Positions 10,290 through 21,821 of a stretch of 64,000 bases of DNA are shown in pieces (position 1 is the first letter of the stretch; every line of letters starts with the position of its first letter). The notes below the pieces were generated by a model. That model saw only the letters and a list, made by a program, of their open reading frames with translations. It made no database searches and was not told where the DNA came from. The position numbers were made by a program, and so were the translations under genes. The DNA comes from Thiomicrospira sp. (lineage in GTDB: Bacteria; Pseudomonadota; Gammaproteobacteria; Thiomicrospirales; Thiomicrospiraceae), in contig JAUUDE010000010.1 in the NCBI GenBank assembly GCA_030826915.1, positions 1 to 64,000 of the forward strand, in the 5' to 3' direction.

Positions 10290-11405
10290 ATGCCATTAAA
10301 TACAATAGAAGAACTAATTGCGGACTACAAGCAAGGAAAAATGGTCATTCTGATGGATGATGAAGACCGAGAAAACGAAGGTGATCTTTTGGTTCCGGCC
10401 AGCACATGTAGTGCGGAAGACATTAATTTTATGGCTAAATATGGTCGAGGATTAATCTGTTTAACCCTAACAAAAGAGCGTTGTAATCAACTGCACTTAC
10501 CTTTAATGGTGGCAAATAATACGGATCAAAATGGAACAAATTTTACCGTTTCAATTGAAGCTGCAGAGGGTGTGACAACGGGGATTTCAGCAGCAGATAG
10601 AGCGATAACGGTCCAAACAGCGGTTGCGGAAGGTGCGGGGCCTGCTGATATTGTTACACCTGGGCACATTTTTCCTCTAATGGCACAGCCTGGTGGTGTT
10701 TTAACTCGTGCAGGGCATACCGAGGCCGGATGTGATTTAGCTCGTTTAGCAGGAATGGAACCAGCTTCTGTCATTGTTGAAATTATGAATGAAGATGGAT
10801 CTATGGCACGACGCGAAGATTTAGAAGGCTATGCCGCTGAGCACGGTTTGAAAATAGGCACTATTGCAGATTTAATTGAGTACCGTTTACAGAATGAAAA
10901 AACTATTGAGCGTGTCTCGGAGTGTAAATTTCCGACTCAGTTTGGTGATTTTAAATTAATTGGTTACCAAGATATACTGGAGCAAAAAGCGCACTTTGCA
11001 CTAGTCTATGGCACAATTGATAGTGAGCAGCCGACTGCAGTGCGTGTGCACATGTTAGACACTTTATGTGATGCATTTGGCTCACAAAGAAATGAATGTG
11101 GTTGGTCCTTAGAAAAGGCAATGAAGCAGGTTTCTGAAGAAGGTAATGGCGCTATTATTGTATTGCGTAAGCATGAAGAGGCTGCAGAGTTGCTAGATAA
11201 GATACAGCAGTATCAGATGAAGGACTTGGGAGTGAATTCACCAGATAGAATTTCTGATGATGACACTAAAACTTACGGTCTTGGTGCTCAAATTATCGCT
11301 GACCTAGGCCTTAAAAAACTTAAAATAATTGGTTCAGCATGGGGTATGAAAGCTTTAGGTGGGTTTGGTTTAGAAATTACTGAAGTGGTTGCCAAAAAAG
11401 ACTAA
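10290..11405 (+). CDS. ribBA: 3,4-dihydroxy-2-butanone-4-phosphate synthase with C-terminal GTP cyclohydrolase II-like domain
   Basis: [37 protein letters not shown]-terminal RibA-like region. Confidence 0.93.
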   Translation: MPLNTIEELIADYKQGKMVILMDDEDRENEGDLLVPASTCSAEDINFMAKYGRGLICLTLTKERCNQLHLPLMVANNTDQNGTNFTVSIEAAEGVTTGISAADRAITVQTAVAEGAGPADIVTPGHIFPLMAQPGGVLTRAGHTEAGCDLARLAGMEPASVIVEIMNEDGSMARREDLEGYAAEHGLKIGTIADLIEYRLQNEKTIERVSECKFPTQFGDFKLIGYQDILEQKAHFALVYGTIDSEQPTAVRVHMLDTLCDAFGSQRNECGWSLEKAMKQVSEEGNGAIIVLRKHEEAAELLDKIQQYQMKDLGVNSPDRISDDDTKTYGLGAQIIADLGLKKLKIIGSAWGMKALGGFGLEITEVVAKKD

Positions 11406-11512
11406 TTGACCATAAAGGTTTTGTTGTATTGAATGAGTATTTTAATTCAGCAAAGTATGGCAAAATAACTAATTACGTTACAAAACAAAATAGAATTTAA
11501 GAGAAGTAAATT

Positions 11513-11974
11513 ATGAATATGGTAGAAGGAAATTTAAACGCCGATGGAATGAAAATCGGATTTGTTGTAACAAGATGGAATAGTTTTATTGTTGATCATC
11601 TTGTTAAAGGTTCGATCGAAACCATTGAAAGACACGGTGGTTCGGCAGAAAATATTACTCAAGTCATGGTACCTGGTGCGTTTGAAGTTCCTTTGGCTGT
11701 AGAGAAAATGGCTGCTTCTGGTAAGTATGACGCCATTGTTGCATTGGGTGCTGTCATTCAAGGTGGTACACCTCATTTTGATTATGTTGCAGGTGAAGCA
11801 ACTAAAGGCATTAGCAGCGTGATGTTAAAGCACAGTATTCCGGTTGCATTTGGTATTTTAACAGTGAATTCAATTGAACAAGCAATTGAACGCTCAGGTA
11901 CCAAAATGGGTAATAAAGGTGAGGAAGCAACGCTTTCAGCAATTGAAATGGTTAACGTGATGAAGCAACTTTAA
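11513..11974 (+). CDS. ribH: 6,7-dimethyl-8-ribityllumazine synthase
   Basis: VTRWNSFIVDHLVKGSIETIERHG, VPGAFEVPLAVEKMA, ALGAVIQGGTPHFDYV. Confidence 0.96.
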   Translation: MNMVEGNLNADGMKIGFVVTRWNSFIVDHLVKGSIETIERHGGSAENITQVMVPGAFEVPLAVEKMAASGKYDAIVALGAVIQGGTPHFDYVAGEATKGISSVMLKHSIPVAFGILTVNSIEQAIERSGTKMGNKGEEATLSAIEMVNVMKQL

Positions 11975-12453
11975 TGAAAACAATTAAAGATATTCAGCCT
12001 GGTCAAGGTGAAGAAGTAATAGAAAAAGAGTCTCAAGTTGCTCCACGTACTCAATCTCGTAGAGTCGCTTTGCAAGCTTTGTATCAGTGGCAAATGACTA
12101 ACGAAGAAATTCCACAGATTGTTAAGCAGTTTAATGAAGATGGTCTTTTAGAAGGACTAGATTTTGACTGGTTCAAAGAGTTAATCTCTGAAGTTTCAAA
12201 ATCAGCAGAGGATTTAGATGCTCTTTATGCAGATTATCTAGATCGCTCTGTAACTCGTATTGATCCTGTGGAACGAGCCATTATGCGTATGGGAGTGTAT
12301 GAGCTGCAGGCAAAAATAGAAATTCCATACAAGGTTGTGATTAATGAGAGTGTTGAATTAGCTAAGCGATTTGGAGCTGAAGAGAGTCATAAGTATGTTA
12401 ATGGTATTTTAGACAAAGCCGCTAAGCAGTTACGTTCAAAAGAGTTTGTATAA
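11974..12453 (+). CDS. nusB: Transcription antitermination factor NusB
   Basis: RRVALQALYQWQMTN ... INESVELAKRFGAEESHKYVNGILDKAAKQLR. Confidence 0.95.
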   Translation: MKTIKDIQPGQGEEVIEKESQVAPRTQSRRVALQALYQWQMTNEEIPQIVKQFNEDGLLEGLDFDWFKELISEVSKSAEDLDALYADYLDRSVTRIDPVERAIMRMGVYELQAKIEIPYKVVINESVELAKRFGAEESHKYVNGILDKAAKQLRSKEFV

Positions 12454-12470
12454 AAAAGTTGTGTTGTTAA

Positions 12471-12500
12471 TAAGCCTCGCTTTATTGCGAGGCTTTTTTT
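12471..12500 (+). terminator. Rho-independent terminator after nusB
   Basis: AAGCCTCGCtttattGCGAGGCTTTTTTTT. Confidence 0.85.
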
Positions 12501-12517
12501 TGTAAAAAAGAGTATAT

Positions 12518-13570
12518 ATGGCCAGAGAGTTTGAGTTAATAAATTTTTTATTTGAACCTTTATCAAAAGGTCTGGCTAAAGATGAAGTTGGAATTGGTGA
12601 TGATGGTGCTGTATTGAATGTGCCTGAAAATCATCAGTTAGTGGTGGTTACAGATACGTTAGTTTCTGGGGTGCATTTCCCTGAAACAACCTCGTCGTAT
12701 AATGTTGCTTGGAAAAGTGTAGCGGTGAATTTAAGTGACTTAGCTGCAATGGGAGCCAAACCAGGATTTTACAATTTGGCCTTAACTGTTCCTGATAACA
12801 ATCACAGCTGGTTGACAGGTTTCGCAAAAGGGCTCTCTGACATTGGTGATTTGTATAGTATGCCTCTTGTTGGTGGAGATACCACAAATGGGCCTTTAAC
12901 GATTACAGTGACTGCTCATGGTTGGCTTCCGAAAGGTAAGGCGGTATTACGTTCCGGTGCTAAAGAAGGGGATGTCATTTGTGTGACGAACTGTATTGGC
13001 GATGGTGCTTTAGGATTAATGGTTGCACAGGATAATTTACCTGAACCAGTTAAAAAGCAAATTTTATTTGCTGATTGCCAGTATCTTTTAGATGCGTTAA
13101 ATGTGCCACACCCTCAGCTAGGTTTATCTGAGGAATTGTATTCGTTTGCAAACAGTGCAATTGATATATCGGACGGCCTTTTGGCTGATGTGAGCCACAT
13201 CTTAGAGGAGTCGAATAAAACGGCTGTAGCGGAAAATGATTTACTAGTGGCAGTGATTAATGTTGATGATATTCCGCTTTCAAAAGTAGCTCAATTGTAT
13301 ATAGATAATACAGAAGACTGGTTATCACTTTTAGCGGGTGGGGATGATTATCAACTTTGTTTTACCGTATCCCCCGAAAATATTAACTTAGCAAAAAAGA
13401 TTGCAAAGCAAGCAGGTATAGAAATTTCAGAAATAGGCTCTATAGTTTCTTATGACGAACTTGATAAAAGCAATGTTTCGAAAAGTGAGACAGTTAATGA
13501 TAGAGTGGTATTGTTAAAAGATGGTTGTGAGTTTTTAGTGGATGGTGCCAAAGGATATATGCACTTCTAG
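12518..13570 (+). CDS. thiL: Thiamine-monophosphate kinase
   Basis: IGDDGAVLNVPENHQLVVVTDTLVSGVHF, VNLSDLAAMGAKP, DISDGLLADVSHI. Confidence 0.95.
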   Translation: MAREFELINFLFEPLSKGLAKDEVGIGDDGAVLNVPENHQLVVVTDTLVSGVHFPETTSSYNVAWKSVAVNLSDLAAMGAKPGFYNLALTVPDNNHSWLTGFAKGLSDIGDLYSMPLVGGDTTNGPLTITVTAHGWLPKGKAVLRSGAKEGDVICVTNCIGDGALGLMVAQDNLPEPVKKQILFADCQYLLDALNVPHPQLGLSEELYSFANSAIDISDGLLADVSHILEESNKTAVAENDLLVAVINVDDIPLSKVAQLYIDNTEDWLSLLAGGDDYQLCFTVSPENINLAKKIAKQAGIEISEIGSIVSYDELDKSNVSKSETVNDRVVLLKDGCEFLVDGAKGYMHF

Positions 13571-13610
13571 TTTGTAGATATTGTTGTTTTATATGTTTAA
13601 AAAGACAAAA

Positions 13611-13651
13611 ACCCCCTGTTTCATAAGAAATGAAACCGGGGGTTTTTGTTA
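13611..13651. terminator. Bidirectional terminator between convergent thiL and DAHP synthase genes
   Basis: AAAAACCCCCtGTTTCATaagaaATGAAACcGGGGGTTTTT. Confidence 0.85.
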
Positions 13652-13671
13652 CATGACACAAGTTAATATTT

Positions 13672-14763
13672 TTATTTTTTACTCAGTGATCTGCGTGCCT
13701 CTACACCTTTAGCAATGGTATCTAAAACAGATAGGCTGTCATCCCAATCAATGCAAGCATCTGTAATACTTTGACCATAAATTAAAGGTTGGCCTGGCTC
13801 AACATCTTGACGACCACCAATTAAGTGACTTTCAATCATGACGCCCATAATGTATGGAGAACCGTTTTTAAGTTGTTCGGCGATGGATTCGGCAACAATA
13901 ATTTGTCTTTGATGTTGCTTACTGCTGTTTGCATGGCTGCAGTCAATCATAAGCTTATCTTCAACTTTGGCTGCCTGAAGTTGTTTAACAGCATCGTTAA
14001 CAAACTCAGCTTCATAATTAGGCCCGTCATGCCCACCGCGTAAAATAACGTGACAATCTTGATTACCTTTTGTTTCAAATATAGCAGAGTGACCATCTTT
14101 TGTCATAGACATGAAAATGTGCGGATTGTTTGCCGCACGGATTGCATCAACAGCAATTTTAAAGCCGCCATCCGTACCATTCTTAAACCCAACAGGGCAA
14201 GAAAGTCCAGAGGCGAGTTCTCTGTGTCCTTGGCTTTCAGTCGTTCGCGCGCCAATTGCTCCCCAAGCAACTAAGTCAGCAATATATTGTGGAGAGATTA
14301 AGTCCAAAAATTCAGTTGCCGCAGGTACACCCATATGATTTACATCTCGTAACAATTCACGAGCGAGTCCAAGACCTTTATTGATTTCAAATGATTCATT
14401 TAAATCTGGGTCATTAATAAGACCTTTCCAACCAACGGTTGTTCTTGGTTTTTCAAAATAAACTCGCATCACAATGAGCAGATTTTCTTTGTGTTTTTCA
14501 ATTTGCTCTTTCAGTTTTTTTGCATAGTCACGTGCGGCACCAGTATCATGAATTGAGCAAGGGCCTATAACCACTAAAAGCCTGTCATCTCTGCCAGCTA
14601 AAATATTGTGGATATGTTGGCGAGTATCATAGACTGTTTGAGCGGCAACTTCAGAAAGCGGGTATTGCTCGTGAAGCTCACGAGGTGGGCGAACTTCAGT
14701 GATGTTTTTGATGCGTAAATCATCTGTTTGATACTGCGTCATTTGGGAAACCTTAATCATCAT
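13672..14763 (-). CDS. 3-deoxy-7-phosphoheptulonate synthase (AroF/G/H type)
   Basis: VIGPCSIHDTGAARDYAKKL, MRVYFEKPRTTVGWKGLINDPDL; class I DAHP synthase. Confidence 0.95.
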   Translation of the reverse strand: MMIKVSQMTQYQTDDLRIKNITEVRPPRELHEQYPLSEVAAQTVYDTRQHIHNILAGRDDRLLVVIGPCSIHDTGAARDYAKKLKEQIEKHKENLLIVMRVYFEKPRTTVGWKGLINDPDLNESFEINKGLGLARELLRDVNHMGVPAATEFLDLISPQYIADLVAWGAIGARTTESQGHRELASGLSCPVGFKNGTDGGFKIAVDAIRAANNPHIFMSMTKDGHSAIFETKGNQDCHVILRGGHDGPNYEAEFVNDAVKQLQAAKVEDKLMIDCSHANSSKQHQRQIIVAESIAEQLKNGSPYIMGVMIESHLIGGRQDVEPGQPLIYGQSITDACIDWDDSLSVLDTIAKGVEARRSLSKK

Positions 14764-15064
14764 TTTTGGTGGATATTTAACTTAGTGCATATATGAAAAG
14801 AGTTTAAGCTGGGTATCATTGATACCAATCTCTTTTCGAACGCAATATTATGCCATTTTATAAGGCTATTTGCCCAGTGAATTCGCTTGCTTTTCAAATA
14901 AAAGCAAGCTAAATGATGCTTTTTGTTGGCTTAGTAATATCTATGTTGTGTTATTAGTACTTTGTAGGGTTGAAAATAAGTAAAAATAATACTCAATCAA
15001 ACTATTTTTAGTTTAAATCGTGGTAAAATTAAAAGGTTTGAAATTCTAAATATGGACTAGAAAA

Positions 15065-15358
15065 TTGCATCATTGTAAGTATATTATTGAAGGCTTCACA
15101 GAAGATGGCCGAAAGTTTAGACCAAGTGATTGGATTGATCGAATTTCATCTATGGGGGCAACCTATGAAATGCAGCGTTTAGTCTACTCTGATTTATTGC
15201 ACCCTGAGTTGTATGAAGGTCAGAAATGTTTGATTATTGATATGGCTTTAGAACAAGAAAATCCAGGCATGTTTGAGTATGTTATGAATTTTGTCAAAAG
15301 TAATAAGCTTAAAATGACACAGGTATGTGAGCTAGTTGAGGCAAAGCTGGGCTCTTAG
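15065..15358 (+). CDS. DUF3579-like small protein
   Basis: KYIIEGFTEDGRKFRPSDWIDRISSMGATY; TTG start; family assignment from memory of the motif. Confidence 0.6.
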   Translation: MHHCKYIIEGFTEDGRKFRPSDWIDRISSMGATYEMQRLVYSDLLHPELYEGQKCLIIDMALEQENPGMFEYVMNFVKSNKLKMTQVCELVEAKLGS

Positions 15359-15392
15359 TGTGTTGTAAATCTTTCGAAGTTTTGGTTTAAAT

Positions 15393-15424
15393 AAAAAAAG
15401 CGTCTTTTAGACGCTTTTTTTATA
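15393..15424 (+). terminator. Rho-independent terminator
   Basis: AAAAAAAGCGTCTtttAGACGCTTTTTTTAT. Confidence 0.8.
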
Positions 15425-15473
15425 TGTGTAGTTTTTTATATGTGTAGTATTGGGTAGTGTTATGAATGCTTGC

Positions 15474-16259
15474 TTAAAATATGTTTGGGCCCAAAAATAA
15501 AGTAGCCCAGCCGCCGATTGCTGGAAACGGGCCAAAGGCAAGAGGTGTATCTCGGCTTCTGTTTTTTAACGCTATGCCGATAACTGCCACTAAGATACTG
15601 GTGAGTGCTGCAATTAAGATGATTTGTGGTAAAGCAATAACGCCAAACCAAGCTCCAAAAGCCGCGAGTAATTTAAAGTCACCATACCCCATGCCTTCTT
15701 TTCCGGTAATGAGTTTAAAAACATGAAATACCAGCCATAATATTAGATAACCGATGGAAGCTCCCCAGATAGCGTCAACCGGCGTGGTAAAAATAGATTG
15801 AGAATTAAAAAGTAACCCTAACCAAAGTAAAGGTAAGCTGAGGTTGTCCAAAATCAATTGATGTTCGAAATCAATAACAAAGATGGCAATAAGTATCCAA
15901 CTGAATAAAATGGCTGGAATGCCCTCTATTGTTAATCCAAATTGCCACATGCAAGCAATGGTTAGTATGGCGGTCGATAGTTCAATTAAAGGGTAACGTG
16001 GTGATATCTTGGTTTTACAGTTGTGACATTTTCCTTTGGAAGCTAACCAACTGAACAATGGAATAAGTCTATACCAAGGTAGGTTTGCATCGCAGTACGG
16101 ACATTTTGAGCCACCAATACTAATTTCTTTAAGTTGTTGTTCCTCTTCAAGCATCATGATGCGTGGTAGTCGCCAAGTAAGCATGGATAAAAAACTGCCT
16201 ATTACTAAGCCTAAAATACCACTAAATAAAAGCAGTTGGGTTATGGAAAGTGTTGTCAT
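15474..16259 (-). CDS. pilD: Prepilin peptidase / A24 aspartyl protease
   Basis: CPYCDANLPWYRLIPLFSWLASKGKCHNCKTKISPRYPLIE, GMGYGDFKLLAAFGAWFG. Confidence 0.93.
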   Translation of the reverse strand: MTTLSITQLLLFSGILGLVIGSFLSMLTWRLPRIMMLEEEQQLKEISIGGSKCPYCDANLPWYRLIPLFSWLASKGKCHNCKTKISPRYPLIELSTAILTIACMWQFGLTIEGIPAILFSWILIAIFVIDFEHQLILDNLSLPLLWLGLLFNSQSIFTTPVDAIWGASIGYLILWLVFHVFKLITGKEGMGYGDFKLLAAFGAWFGVIALPQIILIAALTSILVAVIGIALKNRSRDTPLAFGPFPAIGGWATLFLGPNIF

Positions 16260-16392
16260 AAATGGCCTGTGTTAATTATTGCTGATTATTCAGATGGCTT
16301 GTGCAAAGCCGATTTTAATACAATTTTATTATCTAAAGTTTCATTTTCTGATTTATGAGTAACTGTATCAAAAAATGAAGTAATAACCTATT

Positions 16393-16620
16393 TCGTCGAC
16401 TCTGAGTTACTGCTTTAAATTATGGCAAAGCCAGTCTCTCCTCAATAAGGTAGATTTTTGAAGTGCTATCTAGATAACAAAAAACTCTAACAAAGTTGTG
16501 GAGGGAACTTGCGCAGCTGCTTGAGGTGGACGTTTAAACAACCATTGCCAAGATTCACGCTCGGAGCCTGCCTGCTTAAACGTCCCTCATGATTTTAAAG
16601 TAGTTATTTAGAGTTGGCTA
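16393..16620. mobile_element. MITE-like element family 2, copy A
   Basis: Non-coding, imperfect ~29-bp terminal inverted repeats (TCGTCGACTCTGAGTTACTGCTTTAAAT / ATTTTAAAGTAGTTATTTAGAGTTGGCTA); related copy at 42671-42936. Confidence 0.65.
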
Positions 16621-16791
16621 TTTACTTTCAGTTTAAACCCTTTTGTATAGTGTTGTGTTTGCTAGGCAAAAATAAAAGGGGTGTTTGTAATATGAAAAAG
16701 TTGTTAAACCGTATTACTTATGTAAATCTAGTGTTAAAAGTTTTATGAATTCCTTTATAATAGATCGTTTGTTTATTCTTGTGTAACAAGG

Positions 16792-17481
16792 TTGTGTTCA
16801 TTGTCTTTTTTAAAGCGTTATTTGATTGCTGGATTATTGGTTTGGTTGCCTTTAGGGGTGACGATTGCCATTATCAAATTTTTAATGGACTTGTTTGATC
16901 AAACCTTGTTGTTGATACCTGCGGCTTACCGCCCCGAATCATTAATAGGCTTTGATATTCCTGGTATAGGGGTTCTATTATCCTTAACGCTTATTTTAAT
17001 TACGGGTGTTTTTGTCGCCAATTTTTTGGGTAGTAAGGTTGTTAGTCTTTGGGAGTCATTTTTATCAAGAATTCCTTTGGTACGGTCAATTTATAATGCG
17101 GTTAAACAGATTGCCGAGGCGGTATTTGGTTCAGGAGACCAAACATTTCAAAAAGTGTTTTTGATTGAGTACCCAAGAAAAGGGCTGTGGACTTTAGCTT
17201 TTCAAACCGGTAGCCACCAAGGAGAGGCACAAGAGAAAACCCAAATGGGGGATGTTGTGAATCTGTTTGTGCCAACTACGCCTAATCCAACTTCTGGGTT
17301 TTTTATTATGGCCTCAAAGCATGAAATTATTGAACTGGATTTAAACGTGGATGATGCCTTAAAAATGGTAATTTCTGGTGGTGTGGTCGTGCCAGATATG
17401 AAGTCTGAAACTCAAAAATCAAATATAGAAGAATCGAGTTCGCCAGAAAATGCAAATAAATCAGGTGTTAACCAGGCCTGA
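16792..17481 (+). CDS. DUF502 family membrane protein
   Basis: LIAGLLVWLPLGVTIAIIKFLMDLFDQTL ... IPLVRSIYNAVKQIAEAVF; GTG start, next to aspS as commonly seen. Confidence 0.85.
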   Translation: MCSLSFLKRYLIAGLLVWLPLGVTIAIIKFLMDLFDQTLLLIPAAYRPESLIGFDIPGIGVLLSLTLILITGVFVANFLGSKVVSLWESFLSRIPLVRSIYNAVKQIAEAVFGSGDQTFQKVFLIEYPRKGLWTLAFQTGSHQGEAQEKTQMGDVVNLFVPTTPNPTSGFFIMASKHEIIELDLNVDDALKMVISGGVVVPDMKSETQKSNIEESSSPENANKSGVNQA

Positions 17482-17635
17482 TTGTTCGGTTTAACGGCAA
17501 ATAGCGGTTAAACAAAAAAAGATATTTATTTTAGTGGTTATACCTATTTGAGGTATTTGTTTATGCAAGTGTTTCTATGTGTAACCAAAGTGATTACAAC
17601 AGCTTAGGCTGTGATATTAAAAGGGTTTAAAAAGT

Positions 17636-19417
17636 ATGCGTACGCAGTATTGTGGGCAAGTTACAGAATCATTTATTGACCAAACCGTAACTGTAGCGGG
17701 TTGGGTGCACCGTCGCCGTGATCATGGTGGTGTTATCTTTATCGATTTACGTGACCGTGAAGGTTTGGTTCAAGTAGTAGTAAACCCAGATACAGCAGAA
17801 GTGTTCGCAAAAGCAGAACGTCTTCGTTCTGAGTGTGTTTTGCAAATCACAGGTAAAGTTATTCCAAGAACGGAAGGCACAATCAACCCGAATATGACAA
17901 CCGGTAAAATTGAGGTTGTTGCCAATGAACTGAATGTTCTTAGTATGGCTGAGCCAATTCCATTTCAGCTTGACGATAAAAACGTAGGTGAAGAGACACG
18001 TTTGAAGTTCCGTTATATCGACTTACGTCGTGATGAAATGCAAGAAACATTAATGTTGCGTTACAAAGTCACTCGTTCAATGCGCCGTTATCTAGATGAT
18101 AATAACTTTATGGATATTGAAACACCTATCCTGACTAAATCTACACCAGAAGGTGCGCGTGATTATTTAGTACCGAGTCGTACTCATCAAAACAAATTTT
18201 TTGCTTTACCGCAGTCACCACAGTTATTTAAACAATTATTGATGATGTCTGGTTTTGACCGTTATTACCAGATTACTCGTTGTTTCCGTGATGAAGATTT
18301 ACGTGCCGATCGTCAACCAGAATTTACTCAATTAGATATCGAAACTTCTTTTATGGAAGAAGAAGCGGTTATGGATTTGATGGAAGGTTTAACCAAAACC
18401 ATCTTTAAAGAATCGATTGGCTATGAATTTGAAGGTGATTTCCCTCGTATGCCATATTCTGAAGCAATTGAAAAATACGGTATTGACCGACCAGACCTGC
18501 GCATTGACATGCAGCTTGTGGATGTGGCAGATCTTTTACAGGATATCGACTTTAAAGTATTTGCAGCTCCAGCTAAGGATCCAAAAGGTCGTGTAGCCGC
18601 TCTTAAGGTTCCTGGTGCAGGTTCAATGAGCCGTAAAGATATTGATGCATACACTAAATTTGTCGGTATTTACGGTGCAAAAGGTCTGGCTTATATTAAG
18701 GTCAATGATTTGGCGGCGGGTATTGAAGGGCTTCAATCACCTATTGTTAAATTCTTCCCTGAACAAGTGATGGAAATTATGAAGCGTGTTGAAGCTAAAG
18801 ATGGCGATATTGTCTTCTTTGGTGCGGATAAAGCTAAGATTGTGAATGAAGCACTAGGAGCATTGCGCGTTAAAATTGGTGAAGATTTGGGCATGTTAAA
18901 TGGTAAGTTTAAGCCTGTATGGGTTGTTGACTTCCCAATGTTTGAAGCGGATGAAGAAACGGCTCGAATGACGGCGATTCACCATCCATTTACTCAGCCA
19001 AAAGCAACAACCGAAGAAATTCTAAATCATGATAATCCAGAGCAAATGCTGTCTAAAGCGTATGATTTAGTTATCAATGGCCTAGAAGTCGGTGGCGGTT
19101 CTGTACGTATTCATGATACAAGTATGCAAGCAGCCGTGTTCAAAATGCTGGGTATTTCAGATGAAGAAGCTCAAGATAAGTTTGGTTTCTTATTGAATGC
19201 GCTTAAGTATGGTTGTCCTCCACACGCAGGTATGGCATTTGGTCTAGACCGTTTAGTTATGATTTTAGGAGATATTGCATCGATTCGTGATGTAATTGCC
19301 TTCCCTAAAACACAGTCTGCTGCTTGCTTGCTTACAGAAGCACCAGGCCTGGTAGATAATGCACAGCTAACAGACTTAGCGTTGAGATTTAGAAAACCTC
19401 TTCGTGGCGAAGCATGA
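17636..19417 (+). CDS. aspS: Aspartyl-tRNA synthetase
   Basis: [43 protein letters not shown]. Confidence 0.97.
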   Translation: MRTQYCGQVTESFIDQTVTVAGWVHRRRDHGGVIFIDLRDREGLVQVVVNPDTAEVFAKAERLRSECVLQITGKVIPRTEGTINPNMTTGKIEVVANELNVLSMAEPIPFQLDDKNVGEETRLKFRYIDLRRDEMQETLMLRYKVTRSMRRYLDDNNFMDIETPILTKSTPEGARDYLVPSRTHQNKFFALPQSPQLFKQLLMMSGFDRYYQITRCFRDEDLRADRQPEFTQLDIETSFMEEEAVMDLMEGLTKTIFKESIGYEFEGDFPRMPYSEAIEKYGIDRPDLRIDMQLVDVADLLQDIDFKVFAAPAKDPKGRVAALKVPGAGSMSRKDIDAYTKFVGIYGAKGLAYIKVNDLAAGIEGLQSPIVKFFPEQVMEIMKRVEAKDGDIVFFGADKAKIVNEALGALRVKIGEDLGMLNGKFKPVWVVDFPMFEADEETARMTAIHHPFTQPKATTEEILNHDNPEQMLSKAYDLVINGLEVGGGSVRIHDTSMQAAVFKMLGISDEEAQDKFGFLLNALKYGCPPHAGMAFGLDRLVMILGDIASIRDVIAFPKTQSAACLLTEAPGLVDNAQLTDLALRFRKPLRGEA

Positions 19418-19443
19418 TTCGTTAGTTAAAAGAGAAATTAAGC

Positions 19444-20541
19444 ATGTCGCAACAGTCAGTTACTCAACCTTCTACGGATATTCCTGAGCAATTAGAATCT
19501 CGTATTCAATTACTTGCGCAGGAGGCATCAACTCAACCTTGGTTAAACAATGAACAAAAAGCATTGTTAAAGGCTGAAATTAAGCAGTTGTTGAAAGACA
19601 ATAATGCACAATTGGTTGCACATTATTATGTGGATGATGAACTACAAGCCTTAGCTGAAGAGACGGGTGGTACGATTGCAGATTCATTAGAAATGGCTAA
19701 CTTTGGCGCACAGTCTGATGCTGATATGTTAGTCGTTTGTGGCGTACGTTTTATGGGTGAAACAGCAAAAATGCTAAGCCCAGAAAAAGCCGTGTTAATG
19801 CCCGATTTAGAGGCAACCTGTTCGCTTGATGTTGGCTGTCCAGCTGATGAATTTGCAAAGTTTTGTGCACAATATCCAGATTACACTGTCGTGGTTTACG
19901 CCAACACCAGCGCTGAAGTTAAAGCCGTTGCGGATTGGGTTGTAACCTCTGGTAATGCATTGCAAATTGTGACCCACTTAAAAGAGCAAGGCAAAAAAAT
20001 TATTTGGGCTCCTGACCGTCACTTGGGTAACTGGATTGAAGAGCAGACAGGTGTTGAAATGATTCGTTGGCAGGGTCATTGTATTGTTCATGATGAGTTC
20101 AAAACTTATGAGTTGGAAGCATTAAAACAGCAGTACCCAAATGCTAAAGTCTTGGTGCATCCAGAATCACCGTCTGAAGTAGTGGCTTTAGCTGATGTAG
20201 TAGGTTCTACTAAAGTGTTACTCAATGCGGTTGAATCTATGCCTGACAACGAATTTATTGTGGCAACCGACTACGGTATTTTTTATAAAATGCAGCAAGT
20301 TGCACCAAATAAAAAACTTTATATTGCACCAACAGGTAGCAAAGGGCAATCTTGCACAAGTTGTGCGCATTGTCCATGGATGGCAATGAATGGCTTACAG
20401 AACTTGCGTGATTGTATAAAAAATAAAACAGGTGAAGTGCAGGTTGAAGAATCAGTTCGTCAAAAAGCACTGGTTTCTCTACAAAGAATGTTAGATTTTT
20501 CGAGAAAAGCAGGCCTGGTTAAAGCAAATAACAATCAATGA
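19444..20541 (+). CDS. nadA: Quinolinate synthase A
   Basis: [60 protein letters not shown]. Confidence 0.96.
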   Translation: MSQQSVTQPSTDIPEQLESRIQLLAQEASTQPWLNNEQKALLKAEIKQLLKDNNAQLVAHYYVDDELQALAEETGGTIADSLEMANFGAQSDADMLVVCGVRFMGETAKMLSPEKAVLMPDLEATCSLDVGCPADEFAKFCAQYPDYTVVVYANTSAEVKAVADWVVTSGNALQIVTHLKEQGKKIIWAPDRHLGNWIEEQTGVEMIRWQGHCIVHDEFKTYELEALKQQYPNAKVLVHPESPSEVVALADVVGSTKVLLNAVESMPDNEFIVATDYGIFYKMQQVAPNKKLYIAPTGSKGQSCTSCAHCPWMAMNGLQNLRDCIKNKTGEVQVEESVRQKALVSLQRMLDFSRKAGLVKANNNQ

Positions 20542-20547
20542 TTAACA

Positions 20548-20573
20548 TAAGCGGGTTTTAGCCCGCTTTTTAA
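20548..20573 (+). terminator. Rho-independent terminator after nadA
   Basis: AGCGGGttttagCCCGCTTTTTAAT. Confidence 0.75.
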
Positions 20574-20655
20574 TGTGTTTTGCATAAATTGTGGTCTCGT
20601 GCAAAACTCTCACATAAGTTTGTATCTGAAGCTAATTAATTTAAAAGGTATTTTT

Positions 20656-21174
20656 TTGGCACAATTAAAACGCATTCTCGGTATCGATCCTGGCTCTCGC
20701 AAAACAGGGTTTGGTTTGATTGAATCGGGTCGTTATTCAGCAAAATATTTGGTGAGTGGTGTGATTCGGGTGGAGAACTTTAGTGGCGCTCAACGTTTAA
20801 AAAATATATTTGAGTCTATTTGCCAGCTTATTGATCAATATCAGCCCGATGTGATGGCCGTAGAAAAGGTCTTTGTTTATAAGAATCCTAAGTCAGCCAT
20901 TATTCTTGGGCAAGCTCGTGGGGTAATCTTATGTGCTGCTGCGGTTAAAAATGTTGAGATCATGGAATATACGCCAACCCAAATCAAAAGTACAATTGTT
21001 GGCAAAGGGCATGCTGGTAAAGATCAAGTACAGTATATGGTTCAAAATCTATTAAAATTGACTGATACGCCACAAGAAGATGCCGCTGATGCATTAGCTT
21101 GTGCTTTGTGTCATGACCGCTATATGTCATTAGGGTTAGATCCTGAATTGATTTCAAAAGGCACAAAGTTCTAG
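20656..21174 (+). CDS. ruvC: Crossover junction endodeoxyribonuclease RuvC
   Basis: [20 protein letters not shown]; start likely TTG at 20656 ([13 protein letters not shown]), not the upstream start in the ORF track. Confidence 0.94.
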   Translation: MAQLKRILGIDPGSRKTGFGLIESGRYSAKYLVSGVIRVENFSGAQRLKNIFESICQLIDQYQPDVMAVEKVFVYKNPKSAIILGQARGVILCAAAVKNVEIMEYTPTQIKSTIVGKGHAGKDQVQYMVQNLLKLTDTPQEDAADALACALCHDRYMSLGLDPELISKGTKF

Positions 21175-21188
21175 GGAGTGATGAATCT

Positions 21189-21821
21189 GTGTTAGGTTTT
21201 TTAAGAGGTGCATTAGTACAGAAACAACCACCAATGCTGCTATTGGACGTTAATGGTGTTGGTTATGAAATAGAGGCACCCATGTCGACTTTTTATCAAC
21301 TTGAATCGGTTGATGAAACGGTAACGATTCTTACGCATATGCATGTTCGTGAAGATGCTATGTTGTTATTCGGTTTCGCCACTGAATCCGAACGTGTATT
21401 GTTTAAAACATTAATAAAAGTCAATGGTGTTGGTGCCAAGATGGCGTTAGGGATTCTATCCGCTATGTCGGTCAATGAGTTTTGTAGTTATGTTGATAAT
21501 GGTGATATTTCCGCCTTAACGCGAATTCCAGGTGTGGGTAAAAAAACGGCTGAACGATTACAGATTGAAATGCGTGATCGACTCAAACCTATTGTTGAAT
21601 CTGGAATTTTGGATTATCAGCCAGTAAGCACCTCGGAATCCGTGCCTAACTCTACTCCAACGAGCGGTTTTGCTAGCTCAATACAACAGTCAGCATGTGA
21701 AGCTTTGGTTGCATTAGGATACAAAAACACGCAGGCAGAAAAAATGGTTGCAGGTGCCTTTGAAGAGGGGTTAACATTAGAAACCATTATTAAAAGAGCC
21801 TTACAAGGGGTTAAGTTGTAG
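21189..21821 (+). CDS. ruvA: Holliday junction DNA helicase RuvA
   Basis: [35 protein letters not shown]; HhH motif [22 protein letters not shown] start. Confidence 0.95.
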   Translation: MLGFLRGALVQKQPPMLLLDVNGVGYEIEAPMSTFYQLESVDETVTILTHMHVREDAMLLFGFATESERVLFKTLIKVNGVGAKMALGILSAMSVNEFCSYVDNGDISALTRIPGVGKKTAERLQIEMRDRLKPIVESGILDYQPVSTSESVPNSTPTSGFASSIQQSACEALVALGYKNTQAEKMVAGAFEEGLTLETIIKRALQGVKL

